DNA of 64,000 nt, from the NCBI RefSeq assembly GCF_003851545.1, contig NZ_BHVX01000007.1, positions 186,001-250,000 of the forward strand, read 5' to 3'. The notes under the pieces are model-generated. The model ran no database searches. It was not told the DNA's origin and saw nothing but the letters and a program-made list of their open reading frames with translations. Made by a program: the position numbers and the translations under genes. Source of the stretch: Ralstonia sp. SET104 (GTDB taxonomy: Bacteria > Pseudomonadota > Gammaproteobacteria > Burkholderiales > Burkholderiaceae). Shown here piece by piece: positions 17,547 through 25,709 of this stretch (position 1 is the stretch's first letter; every line of letters starts with the position of its first letter).

Positions 17547-17993
17547 ATGAGCGCAGACAACAACGGTTTTCCAATCGAGATTCCATTCCTGAAGCTTCTG
17601 GGCATGCGTTGCCTAAAGGCCGAGGGCGGCGAGGGCATCGTCGAACTGGCCCTTGAGCCCCAGCACATGAACAGCTGGGAAATGGCCCACGGCGGCGTGA
17701 CCATGACGATGCTCGACGTTGCCATGGCCATGGCTGGCCGCTCGGCCGACGTGCATGGCCGCGGCGTGGTAACGATCGAGATGAAGACGGCGTTCATGCA
17801 GCCCGGACGCGGCACACTGCGTGCAAGTGCGCGCTGCGTGCATCAATCCACCACCATGGCCTTCTGCGAGGGCGAGGTGACCGACGACGACGGCAAGCTG
17901 GTTGCCCGCGGCTCGGGCACGTTCAAGTTCGTCAAACGCATGCCGCCGCCACGCACGCCTGAATCGGCCACATCAGCGGGGGCAGACGGCTGA
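17547..17993 (+). CDS. PaaI-type hotdog thioesterase
   Basis: A 148-residue hotdog-fold protein. The signature AHGGVTMTMLDVAMAMAGR, in which the HGG loop and following aspartate act in catalysis, is characteristic of the PaaI/YbgC acyl-CoA thioesterase group. It would hydrolyse acyl-CoA thioesters in the cytoplasm, perhaps relieving blocked beta-oxidation intermediates. The start ATG 17547 lies 32 bases after the SDR stop. The ribosome site is weak, so translation may depend on the upstream gene. Confidence 0.87.
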   Translation: MSADNNGFPIEIPFLKLLGMRCLKAEGGEGIVELALEPQHMNSWEMAHGGVTMTMLDVAMAMAGRSADVHGRGVVTIEMKTAFMQPGRGTLRASARCVHQSTTMAFCEGEVTDDDGKLVARGSGTFKFVKRMPPPRTPESATSAGADG

Positions 17994-18089
17994 TCGCAAA
18001 GGTTGCAGTTGCACTACACAGTTGCATCCTGGGCCACGGCCCGGACCAAAAGAAAAGAAAAGAAAAGAAGAGCAGCCACGGAGACAACC

Positions 18090-19505
18090 ATGCAACAACC
18101 TGCACGGCAGACGGTGTCTGCTCTTGCCCTCACTTTGCTTTGCTGCACCGGACTGACCATGACCCTGGAAGGATGCGCCTCCAATGCCGCGCCGGCTGCA
18201 GCACCGGCGGCTGACGCCCAAACCGCCGTACAGGCACCGCCCGCACCGCAGCCACCCATGCAGAAGCCACTCACGGCTGACGCGTCCGACCCGAACAGGA
18301 TGGGCTGGATGCAGGGCTTCCCGCCGCCGCCCGATCGCATCATCCGCTTTGACCTGGCGGGCAACATTTTCCCGCGCACACGCTATGGTTTCAGCCATAT
18401 GCGTGAATTCGTGCCGACGCGCGTGATCTGGCGCGGCGATGGCCCCATCAGCAAACTGCCACGCGCTGAACGCGATATCAGCGGCGTGCTGTTCACCGAC
18501 CCCGAGGGCGTGCGCCGCACCTTTGCCGAGGCACTGAAGCTGACCTACACCGACGGCATCCTCGTCATGCACAAGGGACAGGTGGTGTACGAACGCTACT
18601 TTGGTGCGCTCGATGCACACACCCAGCACATCGCCATGTCGGTCACGAAATCGTTTGTTGGCACGCTGGCGGCGATGCTGGTGGCCGACGGCAAGCTCGA
18701 TCCGGCCGCGCCCGTCACGCAGTACGTGCCGGAGCTTAAAGACAGCGCTTACAGCGATGCAACCGTACGCCAGGTCATGGATATGACCGTGGGCGTGCGT
18801 TACTCCGAGAACTATGCGGACCCCAACGCCGACGTCTGGGCCTATGCCCGCGCCGGCGGCATGCTGCCGCGCCCGGCGGACTACAAGGGCCCGGACAATT
18901 TCTACGATTACCTGAAGACGCTGCGCAAGGAAGGCGAGCACGACGCAGCGTTCTCGTACAAGACCGTCAACGCTGAAACGCTCGCCTGGATCGTGCGCCG
19001 CGCATCGAACAAGTCGCTGGCGGCGCTGCTGTCCGAACGTGTCTGGCAGCCAATGGGCGCGCAGGATGACGCGTACTTTCAGGTGGACAGCATCGGCGCT
19101 GAATCGGGCGGTGGCGGCCTGAACACCACGCTGCGCGATCTGGCCCGCTTTGGCGAGATGATTCGCAACGAAGGCCGCTTCAACGGCAAGCAGATTCTGC
19201 CCAGGAGCGTGATCGACGACATCCGCCGCGGTGGCAGCAGTGAGGAAAGTCGGGCCAAGTTCGCCAAGGCGGGTTACACCACGCTGCCCGGCTGGTCGTA
19301 CCGCAACATGTGGTGGATCTCGAACAATGCGCACCACGTATTCGAGGCGCGCGGCATCCACGGCCAGCGCATCTATATTGATCCGGTGGCCCAGATGACC
19401 ATCGTCCGGTATGCCTCGCACCCCATCGCTGCCAATGCCGCCAACGATCCGGTCACGCACCGGTCATATGCGGCGCTGGCCGAGTATTTCATGCAGCACA
19501 AATAA
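18090..19505 (+). CDS. Lipoprotein serine hydrolase of the class C beta-lactamase family
   Basis: A 471-residue protein from ATG 18090, which follows ACGGAGACA; a longer in-frame reading lacks any leader. The N-terminus is a lipoprotein signal peptide with lipobox LEGC and the lipidated cysteine at about residue 29, followed by an Ala/Pro-rich linker of about 35 residues. The catalytic SxxK motif is SVTK in IAMSVTKSFVG. A tyrosine-containing YSEN motif lies where YxN is expected. Family members include esterases, 6-aminohexanoate-dimer hydrolases and penicillin-binding-like proteins. It is anchored in the envelope, unlike its cytoplasmic neighbours, and an esterase supplying acids to the pathway is plausible. 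Confidence 0.85.
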   Translation: MQQPARQTVSALALTLLCCTGLTMTLEGCASNAAPAAAPAADAQTAVQAPPAPQPPMQKPLTADASDPNRMGWMQGFPPPPDRIIRFDLAGNIFPRTRYGFSHMREFVPTRVIWRGDGPISKLPRAERDISGVLFTDPEGVRRTFAEALKLTYTDGILVMHKGQVVYERYFGALDAHTQHIAMSVTKSFVGTLAAMLVADGKLDPAAPVTQYVPELKDSAYSDATVRQVMDMTVGVRYSENYADPNADVWAYARAGGMLPRPADYKGPDNFYDYLKTLRKEGEHDAAFSYKTVNAETLAWIVRRASNKSLAALLSERVWQPMGAQDDAYFQVDSIGAESGGGGLNTTLRDLARFGEMIRNEGRFNGKQILPRSVIDDIRRGGSSEESRAKFAKAGYTTLPGWSYRNMWWISNNAHHVFEARGIHGQRIYIDPVAQMTIVRYASHPIAANAANDPVTHRSYAALAEYFMQHK

Positions 19506-19548
19506 CACCTGACCCCATCACCGAATCCGATATCCAGGAGCATTTTTC

Positions 19549-20559
19549 ATGTCGAAGACTTATCAGCGCATTGTTCTGGCGTCCCGTCCGCAGGGTGCTG
19601 TGACGCCGGACAACTTCCGTCTGGAGACGGCCGATATCCCCGAACTGCAGGAAGGACAGGTGCTGGTGCGCAACCATTTCCTGTCGCTCGATCCGTACAT
19701 GCGCGGCCGCATGAATGACAGCAAATCGTATGCGCAGCCGCAGCCGCTGGATGAAGTGATGATCGGTGGCACGGTGGGCGTGGTGGAGGCCTCGAAGAAC
19801 GCATCGTTTGCCGTGGGCGACAACGTGGTGGGCATGTTCGGCTGGCAGGAAGTTGGCGTGTCGGATGGCCGGGGTATCCAGAAGGTGGATACGCGCTACA
19901 TCCCGCTGTCGGCGTATCTGGGTGCGGTGGGCATGCCCGGCGTGACGGCGTGGTATGGCCTGAACAAGATCATGCATCCGAAGCCCGGCCAGACCGTGGT
20001 GGTGAGCGCCGCTTCGGGCGCTGTAGGCAGCGTGGTCGGCCAGCTCGCCAAGCTCAAAGGCTGCCGCGCCGTGGGCTTTGCCGGCGGCAAGAGCAAGTGC
20101 GACTACGTGGTCAACGAACTGGGCTTTGATGCCTGCATCGACTACAAGGCCGCCAAAGACCCGAAAGAGCTGTACAAGATGCTCAAGGAAACCACGCCAG
20201 ACGGCATCGACTCGTACTTCGAGAACGTCGGCGGCGGCATCCTGGACGCCGTGCTCTCGCGCATGAACGCGTTTGGCCGCATCGCCATGTGCGGCATGAT
20301 CGCCGGCTACGACGGCCAGCCGCTGCCGCTGCAAAACCCGCAGTTGATCCTTGTATCGCGCCTGACCATCGAGGGCTTTATCGTGTCCGAGCACATGGAC
20401 GTGTGGCCGGAAGCACTGCGCGAGCTGGGCGGCTTCGTGGCGCAAGGCAAGCTCAAGTTCCGGGAAAGTGTGTCGGATGGCCTGGCGAGCGCACCAGAAG
20501 CGTTCATGGGCCTGCTCAAGGGCAAGAACTTCGGCAAGCAACTGGTAAAGCTGGTCTGA
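19549..20559 (+). CDS. NADP-dependent oxidoreductase of the MDR family (CurA/leukotriene B4 12-hydroxydehydrogenase type)
   Basis: A 336-residue zinc-free medium-chain reductase starting at ATG 19549 behind CAGGAGCA. The N-terminal motif DPYMRGRM and the nucleotide-binding motif SAASGAVGSVVGQLAK identify the LTB4DH/CurA group, which reduces carbon-carbon double bonds conjugated to a carbonyl using NADPH. In this setting it may saturate enones or 2-enoyl intermediates. It follows the lipoprotein gene by 43 bases and is probably co-transcribed with the upstream genes. Confidence 0.9.
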   Translation: MSKTYQRIVLASRPQGAVTPDNFRLETADIPELQEGQVLVRNHFLSLDPYMRGRMNDSKSYAQPQPLDEVMIGGTVGVVEASKNASFAVGDNVVGMFGWQEVGVSDGRGIQKVDTRYIPLSAYLGAVGMPGVTAWYGLNKIMHPKPGQTVVVSAASGAVGSVVGQLAKLKGCRAVGFAGGKSKCDYVVNELGFDACIDYKAAKDPKELYKMLKETTPDGIDSYFENVGGGILDAVLSRMNAFGRIAMCGMIAGYDGQPLPLQNPQLILVSRLTIEGFIVSEHMDVWPEALRELGGFVAQGKLKFRESVSDGLASAPEAFMGLLKGKNFGKQLVKLV

Positions 20560-20581
20560 CCCGACGTTTTTGCGTCGACAT

Positions 20582-20609
20582 GCGGACTGTCAATCGCTTG
20601 ACAGTCCGC
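20582..20609. promoter_or_regulatory. Perfect 12-base inverted repeat between the MDR and aldolase-like genes
   Basis: GCGGACTGTCAA (20582-20593) and TTGACAGTCCGC (20598-20609) form a perfect stem with a TCGC loop. No T-tract follows in either direction, so it does not look like an ordinary terminator. It lies 57 bases before the next ATG, with TTGACA inside the right arm, so it may be an operator, a leader hairpin or a Rho-type 3' end. Confidence 0.5.
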
Positions 20610-20665
20610 CGGGCAAGGGCCGCAACAGAATGGCCCACCCACAACGACTGCGTGAAGGAGACACC

Positions 20666-21538
20666 ATGAACGCACCCGAGAGCGCACCCAAGAGCGCACC
20701 CCAAAGCGCGCAAGCCAAGCGGCCCGAAGACATGGGCAGCAATCTCAGCCCCGAGGCCGCTGCCCGCTACCGCAACCTGCCGCGCCCGCCGCAGTTCGCC
20801 ACCGTCGCAGAGGAGCGCCTGCACCGCAAACAGCGCTTGGCCGCGGCGTTCCGCCTGTTCTCCAAATTCGGTTTCGACGAAGGTGTGGCCGGGCACATTA
20901 CGGCGCGCGATCCAGAGCATCAGGACAGCTTCTGGGTGAACCCGTTCGGCGTGCATTTCAGCCAGGTAACGGTGTCGAACCTGATCCGCTGCGATCATCA
21001 CGGCAACGTGGTTGAAGGCGATTACCCGGTCAATGCAGCCGCGTTTGCCATCCACTCGCGCGTGCACCAGGCGCGGCCCGATGCCGTGGCGGCAGCGCAT
21101 TCGCACAGCACGTATGGGCGCGCGTGGTCGACGCTCGGCCGCAAGCTGGCCCCACTCACGCAAGACGTCTGCGCCTTCTATGACGATCACGCGCTGTATG
21201 ACGATTTTGGCGGCGTGGTGGTTGAGCTGGATGAAGGCCAGCGCATCGCAGATGCGTTGGGCGACAACAAGGCCGCGATCCTGCAGAACCACGGCCTGCT
21301 GACCGTCGGCAAGACGGTCGACGAAGCGGCGTGGTGGTTCATCACGATGGAGCGCTCCTGCCAAGTGCAGTTGCTGGCAGAAGCCGCAGCCGCACGCACG
21401 GGCGATGCACCGCGCACGATTTCCGATGCAGCGGCACGCCAGGCGTACTCCATCGTCGGTTCGGCGCAGGCGGGGTGGTTCCAGTTTCAGCCGCTGTACG
21501 CCCGCATCATCAAAGAACAACCCGATCTGCTCGACTGA
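20666..21538 (+). CDS. Class II aldolase/adducin family protein
   Basis: A 290-residue protein from ATG 20666 behind AAGGAGACA. Class II aldolase metal ligands are visible in AAHSHSTYGRAW (HxH) and in LQNHGLLTVG. The first 25 residues are a low-complexity leader with the repeated unit SAPKSAPQSA. Bacterial members of this group that lie among beta-oxidation genes have no settled substrate. A retro-aldol or isomerase reaction, or a redundant house-cleaning role, is possible. The gene follows a striking hairpin and precedes a GST gene by 27 bases. Confidence 0.87.
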   Translation: MNAPESAPKSAPQSAQAKRPEDMGSNLSPEAAARYRNLPRPPQFATVAEERLHRKQRLAAAFRLFSKFGFDEGVAGHITARDPEHQDSFWVNPFGVHFSQVTVSNLIRCDHHGNVVEGDYPVNAAAFAIHSRVHQARPDAVAAAHSHSTYGRAWSTLGRKLAPLTQDVCAFYDDHALYDDFGGVVVELDEGQRIADALGDNKAAILQNHGLLTVGKTVDEAAWWFITMERSCQVQLLAEAAAARTGDAPRTISDAAARQAYSIVGSAQAGWFQFQPLYARIIKEQPDLLD

Positions 21539-21565
21539 TCGGACTCGCAAATTTCTGGAGCACGC

Positions 21566-22522
21566 ATGACGGACCTGATCCTGCATCACTACGCCACCTC
21601 ACCGTTTTCAGAGAAGGTGCGCTTGATCCTCGGCTACAAAGACCAGCCGTGGAAGTCCGTCACGGTGCCGCCGATCCTGCCTAAACCGGATGTGATGCCG
21701 CTCACCGGCGGCTACCGGCGTACGCCGTTCTTGCAGATCGGCGCGGATATCTATTGCGATACCGCGCTGATTGCGCAGGTGCTCGAATCGATTCATCCGC
21801 TGCCCAAGCTCGTGCCGTCCGAGCACGCAGCGGCTGTGTTTGCGATGGCGCAGTGGGCCGATACGACACTGTTCTGGGCCACAGCTACATTCGTGACGCA
21901 GCCGGCCGGCTTCCAGAGCCTGTTTGGCGGCGCGCCCGAAGCGTTCGTCAAGGCGTTTGTAGAAGATCGCAAGGCGATGCGCGTGGGCGGCAGCGGCTTG
22001 CGTACGCCGCTGCCTGAAGCGACATCGACGCTGCACGTTTTCCTGGCGCAATTGCAACGACAGCTCGCTACCGGTGAACGCATCTTCCTGTTCGGAGAAC
22101 AGCCGACCGTGGCGGATTTCTCCGTCTACCATTGCCTGTGGTTTATCCGCCGTGCGACGGCCGTGGCCGGCATTCTGGACGCGCATCCCGAAGTGGTGGC
22201 GTGGATGCACCGCGTTGCCGCGCTTGGACACTCGCAGGCGCAACCGATGACGTCGGCTGAAGCGCTTGACGTTGCCAAGGCGGCAACGCCGCGCGCATTG
22301 ACTGACACAAATGCCGCTTTTGACGACAGCCACGGCCTGCCCAAGGGCACACGCGTGACGGTGGCCGCAGTCGACTATGGGGTCGATCCTGTCGAAGGCG
22401 ACCTGGTGGTTTCCACGCGCGACACAGTCGGCGTGCTTCGCGACGATCCGCGTGTCGGCCAGGTGGTGGTGCATTTCCCGCGTGTGGGTTACGCCGTGCG
22501 CAAAGTTGAGGCGGCGGGCTGA
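21566..22522 (+). CDS. Glutathione S-transferase family protein with C-terminal extension
   Basis: A 318-residue protein. Residues 1 to about 80 form a thioredoxin-like GST N-terminal domain with HHYATSPFSEKVRLIL, where the serine/tyrosine region activates glutathione, and the substrate loop YRRTPFLQIG. An all-helical GST domain follows to about residue 215. A further 90 residues include a beta-rich tail (GTRVTVAAVDYGVDPVEGDL) that ordinary GSTs of about 200 to 220 residues lack. The role in the acyl-metabolism run is unknown; detoxification of reactive enals or epoxides would fit the neighbours. Confidence 0.85.
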   Translation: MTDLILHHYATSPFSEKVRLILGYKDQPWKSVTVPPILPKPDVMPLTGGYRRTPFLQIGADIYCDTALIAQVLESIHPLPKLVPSEHAAAVFAMAQWADTTLFWATATFVTQPAGFQSLFGGAPEAFVKAFVEDRKAMRVGGSGLRTPLPEATSTLHVFLAQLQRQLATGERIFLFGEQPTVADFSVYHCLWFIRRATAVAGILDAHPEVVAWMHRVAALGHSQAQPMTSAEALDVAKAATPRALTDTNAAFDDSHGLPKGTRVTVAAVDYGVDPVEGDLVVSTRDTVGVLRDDPRVGQVVVHFPRVGYAVRKVEAAG

Positions 22523-22574
22523 CAGGCTTTGCCGTCGCAGTGCATTTCATGACAACAACACGAGAGAGACACGT

Positions 22575-23477
22575 ATGAAGCAATTCGCAGGCGGCGTGGC
22601 CGTCATTACGGGCGGTGCGTCGGGTTTCGGCAAGGAATTCGCCAAGATCGGTGCAGGGTTGGGCATGAAGCTGGTGCTGGCCGATATCCAGCAGGATGCG
22701 TTGGACGCTGCCGTGGCTGAGTTCTCGGCGCAGGGCGTGGAAGTCATCGGCCTGCGCGTTGATGTGTCGAAGGTGGAAGACGTACAGGCACTGGCAGATG
22801 CCGCCATCAAAACGTTCGGCAAGGTCAACCTGTTGTTCAACAACGCTGGCGTGGGCGCCGGCGGCCTGGTCTGGGAGAACACCGAGCGCGACTGGGATTG
22901 GGTGCTGGGCGTGAACCTGCATGGCGTGATTCACGGTGTGCGCATCTTCACGCCCCTGATGCTCGAAGCCGCCAGGAAAGATCCGTCGTACGAAGGCCAT
23001 ATCGTCAACACGGCATCCATGGCGGGGTTGTTGAATGCGCCGGCCATGGGCATCTACAACGTGTCCAAGCACGCGGTGGTGGCGCTATCCGAATCGCTGT
23101 ATCAGGACTTGAGCCTGGTGACCGAGCAGATTCACTGCTCAGTGCTGTGCCCATACTTTGTGCCGACCGGCATCACGCAGTCGGATCGCAACCGACCGCA
23201 AGACCTGGCCAACTCGGCACCGCCCACCAAATCCCAACTGGTCTCGCGGGCGATGTCGGAGAAAGCCGTCAGCTCGGGCAAGGTGACGGCCGAGCAGGTC
23301 GGCCAGATGACGTTTGACGCCATCCGCAACGCGGGCTTTTACATCTATTCGCATCCGCATGCGCTCGCGCCGGTGCAGCGTCGCTTTGAAGACATCGTCT
23401 CGCAGCGCAATCCTTCTGACCCGTTTGAGGGCAAGCCTGACGTGCGTGCGCGCCTGGTTGAGGCATTGCGCGGGTAA
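22575..23477 (+). CDS. Short-chain dehydrogenase/reductase (SDR)
   Basis: A 300-residue SDR from ATG 22575 behind CGAGAGAGAC. It shows the cofactor motif TGGASGFGKEF, the NNAGVG motif, the catalytic YNVSK and an aspartate (LADIQQ) that favours NAD over NADP. The C-terminal 60 residues, with SDPFEGKPDVRARL, are longer than in minimal SDRs. An alcohol or hydroxyacyl substrate is likely but not determinable here. It sits between the GST and the alpha/beta hydrolase, with gaps under 55 bases. Confidence 0.9.
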   Translation: MKQFAGGVAVITGGASGFGKEFAKIGAGLGMKLVLADIQQDALDAAVAEFSAQGVEVIGLRVDVSKVEDVQALADAAIKTFGKVNLLFNNAGVGAGGLVWENTERDWDWVLGVNLHGVIHGVRIFTPLMLEAARKDPSYEGHIVNTASMAGLLNAPAMGIYNVSKHAVVALSESLYQDLSLVTEQIHCSVLCPYFVPTGITQSDRNRPQDLANSAPPTKSQLVSRAMSEKAVSSGKVTAEQVGQMTFDAIRNAGFYIYSHPHALAPVQRRFEDIVSQRNPSDPFEGKPDVRARLVEALRG

Positions 23478-23515
23478 CCCCACCTCTACGACTGCGCCAC
23501 CACTCCGAGATCGCC

Positions 23516-24442
23516 ATGAACACAGCAACGGCTGCCGCCATCACTGAATCGCAGTTTGCCGATCTGCCCAACGGCACGCGGCTGCATTACGCCAGCGCCG
23601 GCAAGCGTGGTGCGCCGCTGATGCTGTTCGTGCACGGCTTTCCGGAGTTCTGGTACGAATGGGAAGCACAGTTGGCCGCCTTTGGCGACACACACTTTGC
23701 CGTAGCGCCCGACATGCGCGGTTACAACCTGTCGAGCAAGCCCGCGGCGGTGGATGCGTATCGCCCGAAGTTCCTGGTGCAGGATCTGGAACAGTTCATT
23801 GCCGCGCTGGGGTATGAACGCGCCATCGTGGTGGCCCACGACTGGGGCGGGGCGATCTGCTGGAATCTGGCGATCCAGCATCCGGAGCTGGTCGAGCGGC
23901 TGGTCATCGTCAACTCACCGCACCCGTGGATATTTGCGAATGCGCTGCTGACCGATCCGGCGCAGCAGGCTTCATCTGCGTACATGAACTGGCTGCGCCA
24001 GCCGGGTTCGGAAGACGCGCTGGCCGCCAATGAATTCGAGAAACTGGAAGGTTTCTTCCACGGCATGGGCCAGCCGGTGGCCGAGTGGTTTACGCCGGAG
24101 GTGCGAGCGCGCTATCACGCTGCATGGAGCCAGCCGGGCGAGGGCGGTTCGCACGGCCTGACGGGCGGTGTGAACTACTACCGTGCCTCGCCATTGCACC
24201 CGCCTATCGAGGGCACCGCGCCGCTGCGCATCGATCAGATGCCGCCCGAAGCGTTGGTCGTGAAAGTGCCCACGCTGGTGATCTGGGGCGAGATGGACAT
24301 GGCGCTGCCAAAGCATCTGCTCAATGGGCTGGAGCGCTTCATTCCTGACATGCGCCTTGAGCGCATTCCCAATGGCACGCACTGGGTGGTGCATGAACAG
24401 CCGGCGCGCATTACCGCGCTAATCCGGCCGTTCGTTTCGTAA
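23516..24442 (+). CDS. Alpha/beta hydrolase, epoxide-hydrolase-like
   Basis: A 308-residue hydrolase from ATG 23516. The oxyanion motif HGFPEFWYEW, the nucleophile elbow VAHDWGGAICW with aspartate in place of serine, the WGEMD acid region and the catalytic histidine in NGTHWVVHEQ together fit epoxide hydrolases and haloalkane dehalogenases. The HGFPE form points to epoxide hydrolase, giving a diol. It ends nine bases from the stop of the convergent alcohol dehydrogenase, with no terminator between them. The neighbouring GST and SDR could work on the same reactive compounds; that is inference. Confidence 0.9.
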   Translation: MNTATAAAITESQFADLPNGTRLHYASAGKRGAPLMLFVHGFPEFWYEWEAQLAAFGDTHFAVAPDMRGYNLSSKPAAVDAYRPKFLVQDLEQFIAALGYERAIVVAHDWGGAICWNLAIQHPELVERLVIVNSPHPWIFANALLTDPAQQASSAYMNWLRQPGSEDALAANEFEKLEGFFHGMGQPVAEWFTPEVRARYHAAWSQPGEGGSHGLTGGVNYYRASPLHPPIEGTAPLRIDQMPPEALVVKVPTLVIWGEMDMALPKHLLNGLERFIPDMRLERIPNGTHWVVHEQPARITALIRPFVS

Positions 24443-24451
24443 CACGCTGCT

Positions 24452-25600
24452 TTACATCGATTCCGCCAGCATGCGGCGATAGTCGTCTGCCGTGGCGATG
24501 CGCGGGTTGGTTTTGTGGCAGTGGTCGAGCAGAGCGCCTTCCACGACATGTTCCAGCGCGTCATCCGGCACGCCCATCTGGCGCAGGCCGGTCGGCAGGC
24601 CAAGCCGCGCCGTCAGATCATGCACAGCCTGGGCGAGGTCGGCACCGTCCGGCAGATTCATCACACGGCGCATGCGCGCGTAGCGGTTGTCCCGCACCAC
24701 CGTTTCCGCCGTCTCGTTAAAGCGCAGCACGGCTGGCAGCACCACCGCGTTGAGCGTGCCGTGGTGCAGGCCAGTCTTGCCGTTCACCTTTACGCCGCCC
24801 AGCGGGTGCGACAACGAGTGCACGCACCCCAGCCCCTTCTGGAACGCCATCGCGCCCTGCATTGATGCGCTCATCATGTTCAGCCGTGCATCGCGGTCGG
24901 CACCCTCCTGCGTAGCGCGTTCGATGTTGGCCCAGGCGCGCTCCAGACCATCCAGCGCAATGCCATCAGCAGGCGGGTTGAAGGCGGGTGCAAGGAAGGT
25001 TTCGATGCAATGTGCGATCGCATCCATGCCGGTGGCGGCCGTCAGCGCGGGCGGCAGGCCGAGCGTCAACTCTGCATCGCAAATGGCCGATTTGGGCAGC
25101 AGATGCCACGAGTGGAAACCGAGCTTGCGGCCATCTTCCAGGATGATGATGGCGCCGCGAGCGACTTCGCTGCCCGTGCCCGCCGTAGTGGGAATCGCGA
25201 TCAGCGGCGCCGCAGCCTCGGTGATCTTCGTGCTGCCGCCCTCAATCGTCGCGTAGGTGGTGAGCGGCTCGGGGTGCGTCGCCGCAATCGCAATGCCTTT
25301 GGCCAGATCGATCGACGAGCCGCCGCCAATGGCGATCAGCCCATCGCAGCCAGCGTCCTTGTATTGGGCGCAGGCCTTCAGCACCATCGCCTCGGTCGGG
25401 TTGGAGGGCGTCTCGTCGAACACGGTGACGGGCAGCCCGCCCGTGGCATCAATGGCCCGTTGCGCGAGTCCGGCGGCGGCCACGCCCTTGTCGGTCACGA
25501 TCATCGGCCGGCGGATGCCGACGCGTGCGCATTCGCTTTTCAGCTCGTTGACAGTGCCAAAGCCAAGGTGAACGTGGGTGAGGTAATAGATGAGGGCCAT
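24452..25600 (-). CDS. Iron-containing alcohol dehydrogenase (group III)
   Basis: A 382-residue enzyme from ATG 25600 behind GGAGACG. The nucleotide motif GGGSSIDLAKG and PTTAGTGSEV identify the iron-dependent ADH family. Metal ligands are expected in MDAIAHCIE and HSLSHPLGG, both present. It would interconvert an alcohol and aldehyde or ketone, or reduce maleylacetate-like substrates, using NAD(H). It is transcribed away from the HSL esterase gene across a 109-base region containing a perfect GAACGATCGTTC palindrome, so the two are probably controlled together. Confidence 0.92.
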   Translation of the reverse strand: MALIYYLTHVHLGFGTVNELKSECARVGIRRPMIVTDKGVAAAGLAQRAIDATGGLPVTVFDETPSNPTEAMVLKACAQYKDAGCDGLIAIGGGSSIDLAKGIAIAATHPEPLTTYATIEGGSTKITEAAAPLIAIPTTAGTGSEVARGAIIILEDGRKLGFHSWHLLPKSAICDAELTLGLPPALTAATGMDAIAHCIETFLAPAFNPPADGIALDGLERAWANIERATQEGADRDARLNMMSASMQGAMAFQKGLGCVHSLSHPLGGVKVNGKTGLHHGTLNAVVLPAVLRFNETAETVVRDNRYARMRRVMNLPDGADLAQAVHDLTARLGLPTGLRQMGVPDDALEHVVEGALLDHCHKTNPRIATADDYRRMLAESM

Positions 25601-25684
25601 GCGTCGTCTCCGGATGGTTTGTCTGCGTCGCCCGTCTTGCTGTGCGGGCGTGGTTCAATGGATACTCCGATAATAGCCAAATTA

Positions 25685-25696
25685 GAACGATCGTTC
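25685..25696. promoter_or_regulatory. Perfect 12-base palindrome, putative TetR-type operator in a divergent promoter region
   Basis: GAACGATCGTTC is fully self-complementary and ends 13 bases before the esterase ATG, in the gap between the divergent alcohol dehydrogenase and esterase genes. The near-identical GAACGACCGTGC overlaps the fad operon promoter at 10382-10393, with the same AAATT on its left. A shared repressor is the simplest reading; its gene is not in the window. Confidence 0.6.
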
Positions 25697-25709
25697 AGTT
25701 ATCGCACGC

